A DNA stretch of 64,000 nt from Bacteroidota bacterium (GTDB lineage Bacteria; Bacteroidota; Bacteroidia; AKYH767-A; OLB10). The position numbers and the translations under genes were made by a program. A model generated the notes under the pieces. It was not told the DNA's origin. It ran no database searches and worked only from the letters and a program-made list of their open reading frames with translations. Below, piece by piece: positions 8,835 through 18,218 of the stretch. The DNA lies in contig JADKFV010000004.1 of the NCBI GenBank assembly GCA_016717325.1, positions 62,001 through 126,000 of the forward strand, given 5' to 3'. Each line of letters opens with the position of its first letter. Within the stretch, counting starts at the first letter, position 1.

Positions 8835-9698
8835 TCATATAAACCACAAATCGATGATGGCCAAAGTGCAAAAGGTGAGTGATGCTATTCCATTGGTAGT
8901 AAAAAAAGCCAAATTTACTTTACTTAAATCATCTACTTTTACCAAACTATGCTGATAAAATAAAAGCAACACAAAAATAACTCCACCACTATAAAAGAGC
9001 CAACCGGGCTGAACAAGATTTATAAAAGCAAATAAAAGTATAGCTGCCAAAGCATGTAATACGTTCGAAAGCATCAATGCATTTTTTGTGCCCATAAGTG
9101 TTGGAATAGAATGTAGTGTATGCTGTTTGTCGAAATGTTCGTCTTGTAATGCATAGATAATATCGAAGCCCGAAACCCAAAATAAAACAACCAGGCCCAA
9201 ACATATTGGCGCCAAATCAAAATGTGAAGTAACTGCAATATAAGCTCCCACCGGAGCCAATGCAAGGCCAATACCAAGTACAAAGTGACACAAAAAAGTA
9301 AATCGCTTTGTATAGCTATATCCTAGCACCACCAAAAGGGCAACAGGCGAAAGGTAAAAACATAAACGGTTGATAAATGCAGCAGATATAATAAACAAAA
9401 TCACATTAAGAATGACGAAAAAAAGAGCATTGGATGGTGCAATTATTCCCGCAGGAATTTCGCGAACTGCTGTACGGGGATTTAATTTATCGTAATTAAC
9501 ATCAGCGTATCTGTTGAATGCCATGGCCGCATTGCGAGCTGTAACCATGCATACAACAACAGGCAACAGCAACCACCAATCAATTTGAAAACTGAAAGTG
9601 CGTGCTGCTAAAAAAAAAGACAACAAAGCGAATGGCATAGCAAAGAGTGTATGACTAAACTTTACAAGTGACAAATAATTTTTTATAGTTGAAGACAT
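8835..9698 (-). CDS. UbiA family prenyltransferase (4-hydroxybenzoate polyprenyltransferase-like)
   Basis: A 287-residue protein with about eight or nine membrane helices. The first Asp-rich motif is visible as NRYADVNYDKLNPRTAVRE and the second as YALQDEHFDKQHTLHSIP; together they bind prenyl diphosphate through magnesium. Members attach isoprenoid tails to aromatic acceptors in quinone synthesis. Bacteroidota normally use menaquinone, and these UbiA-like genes may serve the futalosine or a related route, so the acceptor is uncertain. It is 18 bases behind the PagL-like gene and probably co-transcribed with it. Confidence 0.88.
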   Translation of the reverse strand: MSSTIKNYLSLVKFSHTLFAMPFALLSFFLAARTFSFQIDWWLLLPVVVCMVTARNAAMAFNRYADVNYDKLNPRTAVREIPAGIIAPSNALFFVILNVILFIISAAFINRLCFYLSPVALLVVLGYSYTKRFTFLCHFVLGIGLALAPVGAYIAVTSHFDLAPICLGLVVLFWVSGFDIIYALQDEHFDKQHTLHSIPTLMGTKNALMLSNVLHALAAILLFAFINLVQPGWLFYSGGVIFVLLLFYQHSLVKVDDLSKVNLAFFTTNGIASLTFCTLAIIDLWFI

Positions 9699-9716
9699 CT
9701 TTGTTGTTAAAAAATG

Positions 9717-10836
9717 CTAATGAAATTTATATCCTATACCCAACTCGGCATTGTCGGCTTTGGCAAAGTGTGTTTTTAAATTAAAAGTGACAAAAATATT
9801 TTTACTTATATATTGCCTTATGCCAACACGATGATATAGATTTAAAGTTTCGGGCAAGCGGTTATGCAGGTAATATCCCATCTGCAACCAAATTTCGAAA
9901 CGGTCGAGTTTTTTAATGAAAGAAAGATGTGCCCCTACTCTGGTATTATAAGTGAAAGAAGAATTACTCAAAACAGAATCGGCAACTTTATTGATCAATG
10001 AATTGTCGTAAAAAATCGAGGCCGGCTGTGTAAATAGTTCTGATATGCCACTGCCTTTCAAAATCAATCGACAAACAAGAGCCCAAATAAGTAGGTCCTC
10101 CCGCAGGATAAATTTCTTTTGGAAAAGTAACCGCCATAGCAGAAATAGAACTGCGGGGAAGTGTTGGTCGTGTAAAAGTATCGCGCATAATTGCATGCAT
10201 TCCAAAATGATGTGTGTATCCTAAACCAATCAATGCCATGTTTATTCCAAGATTTGGTGTGCGATAACTACCATTTGACCAATGCATTATTCCAACCGAA
10301 AAATTCACATTGTCATTTTTCGAAATATGTAATTCATTATTAAAACGTAATTGAATCGCACAATTTAAATGTGAGCCAATTGCAACGTTTTTGTAATTGG
10401 TTCGTACATCATAAATTTTGGTAACCCATCCTAAACCAACACCTGCCTGCATATTGAGTTTATAAAAATTGTTGTTCACAAATGGAAATTTAAGAATGGA
10501 TGTTATAGCGTGCGCATTGCCCAGATAATTGGGACTGCCGGTATAAAGATAAGTGTAACACAAACCAATGGTAGGATGATGGAAATTATGGTACCACATT
10601 TTACGTCCGGTATTGGCAAATAAATACGACACTTCGAAACCTTTTGCGTGGTGCTGTTGCAACCTTGCCAAATGCGGACGATGGTTAATAAAAAAACCAC
10701 CAAAAACCTGAGTGGTTACTCCGCCTGCCGGTAACGAATCGGGAGGCGTTTGATTATTTTTAAAGGCATTTGCTGCAAAACTGAATAGCAGTAAAGCATT
10801 GAGTATAAAATATGGTTTATTGCCCAAAAGAAACAT
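9717..10836 (-). CDS. PagL-like outer-membrane barrel (acyloxyacyl hydrolase family), one frameshift
   Basis: The signal peptide begins at ATG 10836 (MFLLGNKPYFILNALLLFSF). The body has alternating barrel strands and, near residue 185, the sequence HWSNGSYRTPNLGIN, which matches the His-x-Ser-Asn active-site region of PagL lipid A deacylases. The Glu expected about 12 residues after the Ser is not obvious (Asn there), so activity is uncertain. The frame changes at a six-A run (10010-10015 plus strand); with one base fewer the product reads GLDFYDNSLINKV and ends in a barrel strand with a terminal aromatic region (LGIGYKFH). The repaired length of about 373 residues is longer than classical PagL (about 150-190) but usual for the Bacteroidota group. 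Confidence 0.65.
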
Positions 10837-10938
10837 ATGGCGCGAAAATTCGTATTTTTTTTCATTGCACAAACACATTATGAAACATATTGTTCAAATA
10901 TTTCAGGATTCATGCTTTTATGTTAATTACAATTAATA

Positions 10939-10946
10939 TAGGTTTG
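10939..10946 (+). promoter_or_regulatory. -7 box TAGGTTTG upstream of the TPR protein gene
   Basis: Matches TAnnTTTG and lies 27 bases before the ATG at 10974. A clear -33 TTG is not seen. Confidence 0.5.
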
Positions 10947-10973
10947 CACCGTTGAATGAAAAATAATTGAAGG

Positions 10974-12392
10974 ATGAGCAGGAACAAAAACAACGAAAAT
11001 GACAACGAGTTCTTTCACAAAAATTTGAAAGATAGTTTGAACCGATACGAAGAAATGCAGAAAAAAAACAACTCTGCTTTTTTTGACACAGAAGAGTTGA
11101 TGGATATTTGTGATTATTATATATCTAATGATGAATATCAAAAATCGTTTGATGCATGCAAATATGCTATGGGATTATATCCCAACAACACTTCTTTCAA
11201 ATTGAAAGAAGCTGCAGTATTGGTAAAAATGGGAAACTATGAAACTGCACTCGAAAAGTTAAAAAAATTTGAAGTCACAAATGGGAACGATTCGGAGATG
11301 CATATAATATATGCACATTTATATTTATCGACCGGAGATTCTTTCAATGCCGTTACTCATTTTAAAGCTGCACTGGAAAATGCAGAAGACAGCGCACCTA
11401 TTTATCATGACTTAGCATTTGCATTTCATGATACTGGTGATTATAAAAATGCGATCAAATATATTGAACTTTTTATTGAAAGTGGCAATGGTGATTACTA
11501 TACATCTTTACATTATATACAATGGCTTACGCTGATTGATAACTTAATTCGGGGGCAAAAGTTATTCGAAAAAATTATTGACGACAATCCTTATAATATG
11601 CATGCCTGGCTGGGCAAAGCACTTATTGCAAAAGAAAACCTTGATTATGACAATGCCATAGATGCGTTAGAATTTTGCATGGTAATAGATGAAAATGAAA
11701 TTCATGTGTATCAGGAATTTGGCCACATTTTTAAAGCTAAGGAACAGTATAAAGATGCGATAGTTTATTTTGAAAAAGCCTTTAAACTCGACAACGAAAA
11801 TGTATCGGCATTATATCATATAGGTGATTGTTATGAATACCTGGATTATTTTGATAAAGCCCGCGAATATTACCAACAAGCGATAAAAATAAATCCTTAT
11901 TTTGCTGATGGCTGGTATAGCATAGGAGTAATTTTGATGCACAGCGATAAGTGGTACGAAGCCATTCATTACTTAAAAAAAGCCATTGAAATAGAACAGG
12001 AGAATGGAGAGTTTTGGTTTGCTCTTGGCGACTGCGAAGCCAATCTAAATCACCATAACGAAGCAGTGGAATGCTATGAAAACGTTATTGAAATGGATCC
12101 CCAAAACGAATCGATTTGGATCGAATATGCAATGTTGTTGTATGATAACAATGAAAGTTTAAAAGCAGTAGAGATATTACATCAGGGATTAAAATATCAT
12201 GTGGACAATGCGGAGTTATTTTTTCATTTATGTGCCATGCAATATGAGTCGGGTTTATTACAAGAAGCATATACCACATTGGCAGATGGCCTCTCGATAG
12301 ATTATGATTTACATGCCATTTTATTTGAGCTTATACCCGGTATAAAAAACGACAAAAATATTTTGCGTATCATTGAGCAATACAAAAATTAA
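10974..12392 (+). CDS. Tetratricopeptide repeat protein
   Basis: A 472-residue protein made of about ten to twelve 34-residue TPR units (for example ALYHIGDCYEYLDYFDKARE and GWYSIGVILMHSDKWYEAI) after a short polar N-terminus. No signal peptide or membrane segment is seen, so it is likely cytoplasmic and acts as a protein-binding scaffold. Its partner is unknown. It is followed after 9 bases by the ComA-like gene, and both are probably transcribed from the TAGGTTTG promoter. Acidic residues are frequent, as in many Bacteroidota TPR proteins. Confidence 0.88.
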   Translation: MSRNKNNENDNEFFHKNLKDSLNRYEEMQKKNNSAFFDTEELMDICDYYISNDEYQKSFDACKYAMGLYPNNTSFKLKEAAVLVKMGNYETALEKLKKFEVTNGNDSEMHIIYAHLYLSTGDSFNAVTHFKAALENAEDSAPIYHDLAFAFHDTGDYKNAIKYIELFIESGNGDYYTSLHYIQWLTLIDNLIRGQKLFEKIIDDNPYNMHAWLGKALIAKENLDYDNAIDALEFCMVIDENEIHVYQEFGHIFKAKEQYKDAIVYFEKAFKLDNENVSALYHIGDCYEYLDYFDKAREYYQQAIKINPYFADGWYSIGVILMHSDKWYEAIHYLKKAIEIEQENGEFWFALGDCEANLNHHNEAVECYENVIEMDPQNESIWIEYAMLLYDNNESLKAVEILHQGLKYHVDNAELFFHLCAMQYESGLLQEAYTTLADGLSIDYDLHAILFELIPGIKNDKNILRIIEQYKN

Positions 12393-12401
12393 ATAAAATT
12401 A

Positions 12402-13172
12402 ATGAAATACAATTTCGATATAGACCATATTCCTGCCCGCAGCGAAAAACCCCGCCAAAAGGGCATCACCATGGTTATGGATAAAGGCTTGAGTGTAAAT
12501 GAAGCACAAAATTTAATTGACTCGGGCGAAGCGTATATTGATGTTGTTAAGCTTGGTTTTGGAAGTTCGCTGGTAACGCCTAACCTCGAAAAAAAACTTG
12601 CCGTTTATCGTGCGGCAAATATCCCTGTATATCTTGGTGGTACACTTATAGAGGCATTTATAGCACGAAATAAATTTGATGATTACTTACGCCTTCTTGA
12701 GAAACTGAAAATAACTTTTGCCGAAGTATCTGACGGATCGATCGAATTACCACATCAAAAAAAATGTGAGTATATTTCCACATTGGCAAAACATGTAAAA
12801 GTGGTGTCGGAAGTTGGCAGCAAAGAAGAAGGTATACTCATACATCCTGCAATGTGGATAAAAATGATGCAGGCCGAACTCGAAGCCGGTGCATGGAAAG
12901 TAATTGCCGAAGCACGCGAAAGCGGAACGGTAGGTATATATCGCCCCAATGGCAAAGCACATGTGGTGCTGATAAATAAAATAGTGAATAAAATAAATGT
13001 AGATAATATCATTTGGGAAGCACCACAAAAATCGCAACAAGCATATTTTATTAAACTGTTTGGTGCCGATGTAAACTTAGGCAACATAGCACCAAACGAA
13101 ATTATTGCGCTCGAAAGTTTACGCTTAGGAATGCGAAGCGATTCTTTCTTTCAATTTCTGCCAAAAAAATAA
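12402..13172 (+). CDS. comA: Phosphosulfolactate synthase-like protein (ComA family)
   Basis: A 256-residue TIM-barrel protein of usual ComA length. Recognisable parts are the strand-1 VMDKG, the phosphoenolpyruvate-site region DVVKLGFGSS, VYLGGTLIEAF, EVSDGSIELP, and the late VGIYRPNG and IIWEAPQKSQQAYFIKLFG. The family reaction is addition of sulfite to phosphoenolpyruvate to give phosphosulfolactate, first step of coenzyme M synthesis in methanogens. Bacteria without coenzyme M carry homologues whose product may feed sulfolactate or cysteate. Any link with the alpha-oxoamine synthases of this window (sulfonolipid synthesis) is speculation. Confidence 0.85.
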   Translation: MKYNFDIDHIPARSEKPRQKGITMVMDKGLSVNEAQNLIDSGEAYIDVVKLGFGSSLVTPNLEKKLAVYRAANIPVYLGGTLIEAFIARNKFDDYLRLLEKLKITFAEVSDGSIELPHQKKCEYISTLAKHVKVVSEVGSKEEGILIHPAMWIKMMQAELEAGAWKVIAEARESGTVGIYRPNGKAHVVLINKIVNKINVDNIIWEAPQKSQQAYFIKLFGADVNLGNIAPNEIIALESLRLGMRSDSFFQFLPKK

Positions 13173-13499
13173 AAGGAGTTCAAAGTTTAAAAGTTCAAGA
13201 GTTTCAAGTTTAAAGTCAGAGGGTGAGGAGTTTAAGGTCATAAGTCAAAGATTTGACATCATAAGTAAAAATGCTCTAATGCAATAGTATATTAAAGAAA
13301 ACAAAAATCCTGCGATAAAAAAAAGGGACAAAAAAACTAAATACTAAGCAGAGATTGCTTCGTACCTCGCAATGACGAACCCAAAAAAAGAACTAAAAAC
13401 TAAGAGCTAGAAACTAAGAGCTAAAAACTAAGAACTAAAAACTAAGAACTAAAAACCAATAACTAAAAAACTAAAAACAAGAATAAAAACTAAAAATAA
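13173..13499. repeat. Low-complexity intergenic repeats before the rhodanese gene
   Basis: No gene. The stretch holds a run of degenerate copies of AACTAAAAACTAAGA (about 13390-13499) reaching right up to the next start codon, and a dispersed hairpin-like element (about 13348-13377) with ATTGC...GCAAT arms. Related pieces occur at 36117-36168, 36306-36338 and, inverted, at 38791-38840. Confidence 0.65.
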
Positions 13500-13817
13500 A
13501 TGAAAGAAGTTACAGTACAAGAATTAAAATCGATGCGTGACAGCAATGCAGATTTCCAATTGATAGATGTACGCGAGGAACATGAGTATGACATAGCAAA
13601 TATTGGTGGAGAATTAATTCCCATGGGAACAATCATGGAGCATGTTGATCGAATTAGCAAAGACAAAAAAGTAATAATACACTGTCGCAGTGGTGCCCGC
13701 AGTGCCTCTGTGGTGCAACTTCTTGAAAGTTCACAGCGGCTATCAAATTTATATAATCTCAAAGGAGGAATTTTGGCTTATGCTAAAGAAATCGATCCTT
13801 CGTTACCTACTTATTAA
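13500..13817 (+). CDS. Rhodanese-like domain protein
   Basis: A 105-residue single rhodanese domain: LIDVREEHEYDIANI, then the active-site loop with Cys62 in HCRSGARSA, then YNLKGGILAYAKE. The catalytic Cys and the following Arg-Ser-Gly loop are intact, so sulfur transfer from thiosulfate or persulfide carriers is plausible; the acceptor is unknown. It has no signal peptide. It starts a tight plus-strand run with the DedA, AroE and acyltransferase genes. Confidence 0.88.
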   Translation: MKEVTVQELKSMRDSNADFQLIDVREEHEYDIANIGGELIPMGTIMEHVDRISKDKKVIIHCRSGARSASVVQLLESSQRLSNLYNLKGGILAYAKEIDPSLPTY

Positions 13818-13829
13818 AAAAAACATTTT

Positions 13830-14477
13830 ATGATTGACACTATCAAATCGCTTTTCGATTTTATTTTACATATCGATAAGCATCTCATTGAGATTGTTGA
13901 AAATTATGACAACTGGACTTACTTAATTTTATTCTTAATTGTATTTGCCGAAACAGGGCTTGTTGTTACACCCCTGCTTCCCGGTGATTCGCTTTTATTT
14001 GCAGCAGGTGCTATTGCCGCTGCCGATGGAAATCCTTTAAGTATGGGACTATTAATTGTCATTTTATTTATTGCTGTTTTTTTAGGCGACAATACAAATT
14101 ACTTTATAGGCAATTACATTGGTCCCAAAGTTTTTCAAAGCAACTATCGCTTTTTGAAAAAGGAATACCTTGAACGCACACAAAATTTTTATGCCAAACA
14201 TGGTGGCAAAACAGTTATCATGGCTCGCTTTGTTCCTATAGTTCGAACCTTTGCACCTTTTGTTGCAGGAGTTGGAGCAATGAAATATCGCAACTTTATT
14301 GGCAACAGTATGTTTGGAAGTCTCCTTTGGATTAATGTGTGTTTATGGGCAGGCTATTTGTTTGGAAATTTACCATTTGTAAAAAATAATTTTTCACTTG
14401 TTGTACTTTTTATCATTGGATTATCTCTGTTACCAATCGTATATGGATTTTTAAAATCACGTATGCAAAAAAACTAA
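13830..14477 (+). CDS. DedA family membrane protein
   Basis: A 215-residue membrane protein with the DedA signature: VFAETGLVVTPLLPGDSLLF near residues 40-60, GDNTNYFIGNYIGPKVF, the FYAKHGGKTVIMARFVPIVRTF motif with its conserved Arg residues, and FVAGVGAMKYRNF. DedA proteins belong to the VTT/SNARE-associated group and are thought to move lipid carriers such as undecaprenyl phosphate or phospholipids across the inner membrane. It starts 12 bases after the rhodanese stop and ends one base before the AroE start. Confidence 0.92.
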   Translation: MIDTIKSLFDFILHIDKHLIEIVENYDNWTYLILFLIVFAETGLVVTPLLPGDSLLFAAGAIAAADGNPLSMGLLIVILFIAVFLGDNTNYFIGNYIGPKVFQSNYRFLKKEYLERTQNFYAKHGGKTVIMARFVPIVRTFAPFVAGVGAMKYRNFIGNSMFGSLLWINVCLWAGYLFGNLPFVKNNFSLVVLFIIGLSLLPIVYGFLKSRMQKN

Positions 14478-14478
14478 T

Positions 14479-15240
14479 ATGTATTTATTAGGCCTCATAG
14501 GTTTTCCTTTGCAACATTCGTTTTCGCAAAAATATTTTACCGAAAAATTTTTGAAGGAGGGCATTACTGATTTTCAATACGAAAATTTTGAATTGATTAA
14601 CATAGAATTATTACCGGAAATTATAAACCAAAATAAAAATATTGTTGGCCTCAATGTCACAATTCCATACAAGGAAAGCATCATAAAATATATTGACCAT
14701 TTGGACGATACTGCAAAAGAGATAAATGCTGTAAATACTGTTGTAATAAAACGGAATGCAAAATCATATGAGACTCTTGGATTCAATACTGATGTTGCAG
14801 GCATTGCAAAAACACTTGATGCAATAGAGCAAAGAATTAACGGTGCTTTGGTTTGTGGAAATGGCGGTGCCAGCAAAGCATTACAATATGTTTTGACTCA
14901 AAAAAAAATAAAATACATTGTTGTAAATAGAAACGAAAATCGAAGCACCATTCAATACAATGAATTTTCGCCAGCTATTTTAAATGAATTTAATCTCATT
15001 GTAAATTGTACTCCGGTAGGTACATTTCCTAATGTTGACGAAATGTTACCATTACCATATACGCACTTCGATAAGAGTAACATTTTTTTCGATATGGTGT
15101 ACAACCCAACGCAAACAAAAAGTATGCTTGAAGCACAAAAATATGGAGCAACCATTATAAATGGTTATCAAATGCTGATAGGCCAGGCAGAGGCAGCATG
15201 GAAAATATGGCAAAAACACATACATCAAGTTGGCAACTAA
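14479..15240 (+). CDS. aroE: Shikimate dehydrogenase
   Basis: A 253-residue enzyme slightly shorter than the usual 270. The shikimate site shows IGFPLQHSFS, NVTIPYK with catalytic Lys65 and GFNTD with Asp105. The NADP-binding loop is GNGGASKA, and the C-terminal part has NCTPVG and FDMVYNPTQT. It reduces 3-dehydroshikimate to shikimate in aromatic amino acid synthesis in the cytoplasm. Its 3' end overlaps the next gene by 11 bases. Confidence 0.94.
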   Translation: MYLLGLIGFPLQHSFSQKYFTEKFLKEGITDFQYENFELINIELLPEIINQNKNIVGLNVTIPYKESIIKYIDHLDDTAKEINAVNTVVIKRNAKSYETLGFNTDVAGIAKTLDAIEQRINGALVCGNGGASKALQYVLTQKKIKYIVVNRNENRSTIQYNEFSPAILNEFNLIVNCTPVGTFPNVDEMLPLPYTHFDKSNIFFDMVYNPTQTKSMLEAQKYGATIINGYQMLIGQAEAAWKIWQKHIHQVGN

Positions 15241-16426
15241 AATTTTTGATACCAGAATAGAAGGCCTTAGGGGGTTTGCAGCTTTTACAGTTGCCCTGTG
15301 GCATATATTCTATTTCAAATTTAAGCTCGACCCGGGTTATGCTGCCACAGGCGAAATATTCGAAGTCAACTTTGCACACAACAGCGTTTTGCTTTTTTTT
15401 ATTATTTCCGGATACGTAATTGGGCTTACCAATCGTAACGAATTCTCATTTCCTATTGCAGGTTCTTACTTAAAAAAACGATGGGTGCGCTTGTATCCAT
15501 TATATTTTATTTCCATTATTTCTGCAATCATTATATGGCCTGTAGATAATGTAAAAACCATTTTTAGCAATTTACTTTTTGGGCAATACCTCTTTACAAA
15601 TACCATAGAAGCAAACCCTGTTTTATGGACGCTTAATTTCGAAGTGATTTATTATTTACTTTTTATATTGCTTATTGCTATCAATGTGCACCTTATTTTT
15701 TGGATAACATTGAGTTTCATACTTGCCCACATTATTTTGGTATGGAACCATTTTCCCATTATGATTTCGGACTATGCAACAGGATGGTTTTTTTGGCTTA
15801 CAGGATTATATGCAGCATGGCAGTTACCCAAAAGCACTTTACCCGAACGAAGTAATAAAATATTCTCTATGCTATTTGCATTCCTTGCAACATCATTTCT
15901 CGAACCCGATTTAATATTTTATGGACAACTACATTTGCTCGAAAAATTTGAGTGGCACATTATTAATATTGGCGACTTCTTTGCTTTTCCTGTTTGCTTT
16001 AGTTTAGTGTTGCATGCTTCGGGCAGAGTGTTTCGGTTTCATAAATTACTCGATAAAATTATTCTTATCATGATGGCCACGGTATGTGCAGCATTAATCT
16101 TTATGCACAAATACGAATCTTCTATGGTATTTCAGGCAGGGATTATATTTTGTATAATTGCAATTATGCTTCAATTCATTTCTTTTAAATATGATGTTTT
16201 TGCAAAACTTACTAAACTTGGCAATATTTCATACGCCATATACATTATACATATACCTGTTATGTTTGCATTAGGGCAAATCACGATACTGTCGGGAAGT
16301 GTTTATACTTTTATTATTCGCGCAATTATTTTTATTGGGCTCACTATTTGGATAAGTTATTTGCTCGAAAAAAAATTACAACCCGTGATTAAAACTTTTT
16401 TCTTTGCAGGCGCAAAAAAGAATTAA
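15230..16426 (+). CDS. Acyltransferase 3 family membrane protein (OafA/YrhL type)
   Basis: A 398-residue protein with about ten membrane helices. The opening TRIEGLRGFAAFTVALWHIF carries the RxxxLRG and the conserved active-site His of the acyltransferase 3 family, and FFIISGYVIG and RLYPLYFI follow in the usual places. Such enzymes transfer acetyl or other acyl groups to surface glycans. The start is a TTG inside the 3' end of aroE, which places the family motif at its normal distance from the N-terminus and implies coupled translation. The glycan substrate is unknown. Confidence 0.88.
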   Translation: MATKIFDTRIEGLRGFAAFTVALWHIFYFKFKLDPGYAATGEIFEVNFAHNSVLLFFIISGYVIGLTNRNEFSFPIAGSYLKKRWVRLYPLYFISIISAIIIWPVDNVKTIFSNLLFGQYLFTNTIEANPVLWTLNFEVIYYLLFILLIAINVHLIFWITLSFILAHIILVWNHFPIMISDYATGWFFWLTGLYAAWQLPKSTLPERSNKIFSMLFAFLATSFLEPDLIFYGQLHLLEKFEWHIINIGDFFAFPVCFSLVLHASGRVFRFHKLLDKIILIMMATVCAALIFMHKYESSMVFQAGIIFCIIAIMLQFISFKYDVFAKLTKLGNISYAIYIIHIPVMFALGQITILSGSVYTFIIRAIIFIGLTIWISYLLEKKLQPVIKTFFFAGAKKN

Positions 16427-16478
16427 ACTTTCACACTTGATAAATGTTATTAATTTTACCGCGCAAAAAAAATATCAT

Positions 16479-17021
16479 ATGAACTGGAAAAATATTTTCA
16501 CTACACGTAATCAAGTTATAGGTGTTCTAATTTTGGTAGCTGCCATGAGCAGATTGCTACCCCACCCTTATAATTTTACACCCATTGCTGCTATTGCATT
16601 ATTTGGAGGTTGTTATATTATTGACAAACGCTATGCTATTGCATTACCATTAGTTGTAATGTCAATCAGCGATTTAGCTTTGTTTATGTACAATCCATCT
16701 TACACTCCCGACTTTTTCGTGTATTTGTCGTTTCTTATAATATCATCATTAGGTTTTTTGCTTCGTGGCCGCGAACAGCGTCAAACTATTATGGTTGCAT
16801 CTCTTACCGGATCTATGTTGTTTTTTCTAATTACAAATTTTGGTGTTTGGTTATTCGATGCCGATTATGCGAAAAATGGTGCCGGCATAGCCGAGTGCTA
16901 TATTAAAGCAATTCCATTTTTCCGTGGTACCATCATGGGCGATTTGTTTTACAATTTAGTTCTGTTTGGTTCATATGCAATAATAAAATGGCGTAAGCCT
17001 TTATTGGTTAAAGTGCAATAA
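16479..17021 (+). CDS. DUF6580 family membrane protein
   Basis: A 180-residue membrane protein with five or six helices. The phrase HPYNFTPIAAIALFGGCYI followed by LPLVVMSISDLALF is the hallmark of DUF6580, a Bacteroidota-rich family thought to be a putative transport or substrate-binding membrane component. I chose the ATG at 16479; an in-frame upstream codon would add an unlikely charged leader overlapping the acyltransferase gene. Its TAA directly abuts the convergent rlmH stop. Confidence 0.8.
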   Translation: MNWKNIFTTRNQVIGVLILVAAMSRLLPHPYNFTPIAAIALFGGCYIIDKRYAIALPLVVMSISDLALFMYNPSYTPDFFVYLSFLIISSLGFLLRGREQRQTIMVASLTGSMLFFLITNFGVWLFDADYAKNGAGIAECYIKAIPFFRGTIMGDLFYNLVLFGSYAIIKWRKPLLVKVQ

Positions 17022-17486
17022 TTAATGGTGGTATTTTTCATTCCTCAAAATTGAAAATGCCCTGTATAATTGTTCAGCCAAGATTAATCTCACCATTTGA
17101 TGGGGAAAAGTTAGTGCCGAAAGCGAGATGACAGCATTGGCTCGTTTCCTGGTTTCTTCATTTAATCCATAAGCACCACCAATAACAAAAGTAATTTTTG
17201 AGGTTTTGTTCATGGTTGTTTGAAGCATATTTGCAAAAGCTATTGAATGCAACTGCTGCCCGGTTTCGTCAAGGGCAACCACAAAATCGTTTGCACCTAA
17301 CTCCTTAATAATCAATCCATTTTCCGATTCCTTATTGTGATTAATGTTTTGAGTTACCGCTTTATTTTCAAGCACCTTTAACTCACATTTTACACCATAA
17401 TTTTGTAGTCGCTTCCAATATTCGTTGCACAACTCCGAATAAACATTTTCGCTCTTTTTTGCTACACATATCAATTTTAATTGCAT
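17022..17486 (-). CDS. rlmH: 23S rRNA (pseudouridine(1915)-N3)-methyltransferase
   Basis: A 154-residue SPOUT methyltransferase of standard length. The S-adenosylmethionine knot is seen in DFVVALDETGQQLHSIAFA, FVIGGAYGLNEETR and LSLSALTFPHQMVRLILAEQLYRAF-like residues, ending in NEKYHH as is usual for RlmH. It methylates pseudouridine 1915 in helix 69 of 23S rRNA on the assembled ribosome. It stands alone on the minus strand. Confidence 0.95.
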   Translation of the reverse strand: MQLKLICVAKKSENVYSELCNEYWKRLQNYGVKCELKVLENKAVTQNINHNKESENGLIIKELGANDFVVALDETGQQLHSIAFANMLQTTMNKTSKITFVIGGAYGLNEETRKRANAVISLSALTFPHQMVRLILAEQLYRAFSILRNEKYHH

Positions 17487-17617
17487 ATCATTTATTTTAA
17501 CTTACTTTTGCAGCACTCCTTCAATTCCATTTTACTGTATTTAAATTGTTTTTATTGTATTGGCGTAAATAAAGTGAAATATTTTTTGCTTTTGGCTTAA
17601 TATTTGTCTAAAAGTTG

Positions 17618-18019
17618 ATGATGAAAATTTTAAAATATATATTTCTGCTTGTTGTTGCTGTTAGCACAATATCTTTTGCAGCATTTCACCCCGATATTTA
17701 TGATGAAATAAGCGATGCCATAAAAAATGGTGAAGCCAAAGAAATTGCAAAATTTTTCGATAATAATGTAAATATTACAATTCTGGGTCAGGAAGATATT
17801 TATTCGAAAGCGCAAGCTGAATTATTGTTGCAGAATTTCTTTTCAAAAAACACACCGCGTACTTTTTCATTGGTACACGAGGGTGGTCCCGAAAGTGCCG
17901 GCAAATTTGTTATAGGTTCACTCACTACGACCGATGGCAAAAAGTACCGTGTAACCATTCACATTAAAAAAGCAGGTAGCGATTCTGTAGTACAAGAGTT
18001 AAGAATAGAATCAGAATAA
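17618..18019 (+). CDS. DUF4783 domain-containing exported protein
   Basis: A 133-residue protein with a signal peptide (MMKILKYIFLLVVAVSTISFA). The mature part (IYDEISDAIKNGEAKEIAKFFDNNVNITIL... FFSKNTPRTFSLVHEG) matches DUF4783, an NTF2-like fold found in Bacteroidota. No enzyme residues are recognised; a binding role in the periplasm is likely. Two adjacent ATGs and a TTG compete as starts; the first ATG is given. A TACTTTTG box at 17503-17510 is a possible promoter about 105 bases upstream. A strong terminator follows. Confidence 0.82.
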   Translation: MMKILKYIFLLVVAVSTISFAAFHPDIYDEISDAIKNGEAKEIAKFFDNNVNITILGQEDIYSKAQAELLLQNFFSKNTPRTFSLVHEGGPESAGKFVIGSLTTTDGKKYRVTIHIKKAGSDSVVQELRIESE

Positions 18020-18040
18020 TCTATAAATAAAAAATCTTTA

Positions 18041-18073
18041 AAAAGCCACTTCGAAATGAAGTGGCTTTTTTTG
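18041..18073 (+). terminator. Rho-independent terminator after the DUF4783 gene
   Basis: A perfect 12-bp stem (18041-18052 with 18058-18069) with a GAAAT loop and a T run, 21 bases after the stop codon. Confidence 0.88.
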
Positions 18074-18195
18074 TTATAGCGAAACAACATAAGTTTTGAA
18101 AAAATTATAATTTGAAGTTATTCGGCATTACCACTCAGTAAGCACTTTTTTTTCAAATACCGCCAACTTATTTTATATATCAATCGTCACAAAAT

Positions 18196-18203
18196 TATCT
18201 TTG
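18196..18203 (+). promoter_or_regulatory. -7 box TATCTTTG of nadC
   Basis: Exact TAnnTTTG match 15 bases before the nadC ATG; no clear -33 TTG at the usual spacing. Confidence 0.5.
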
Positions 18204-18218
18204 CAAAAAAATTAACGT

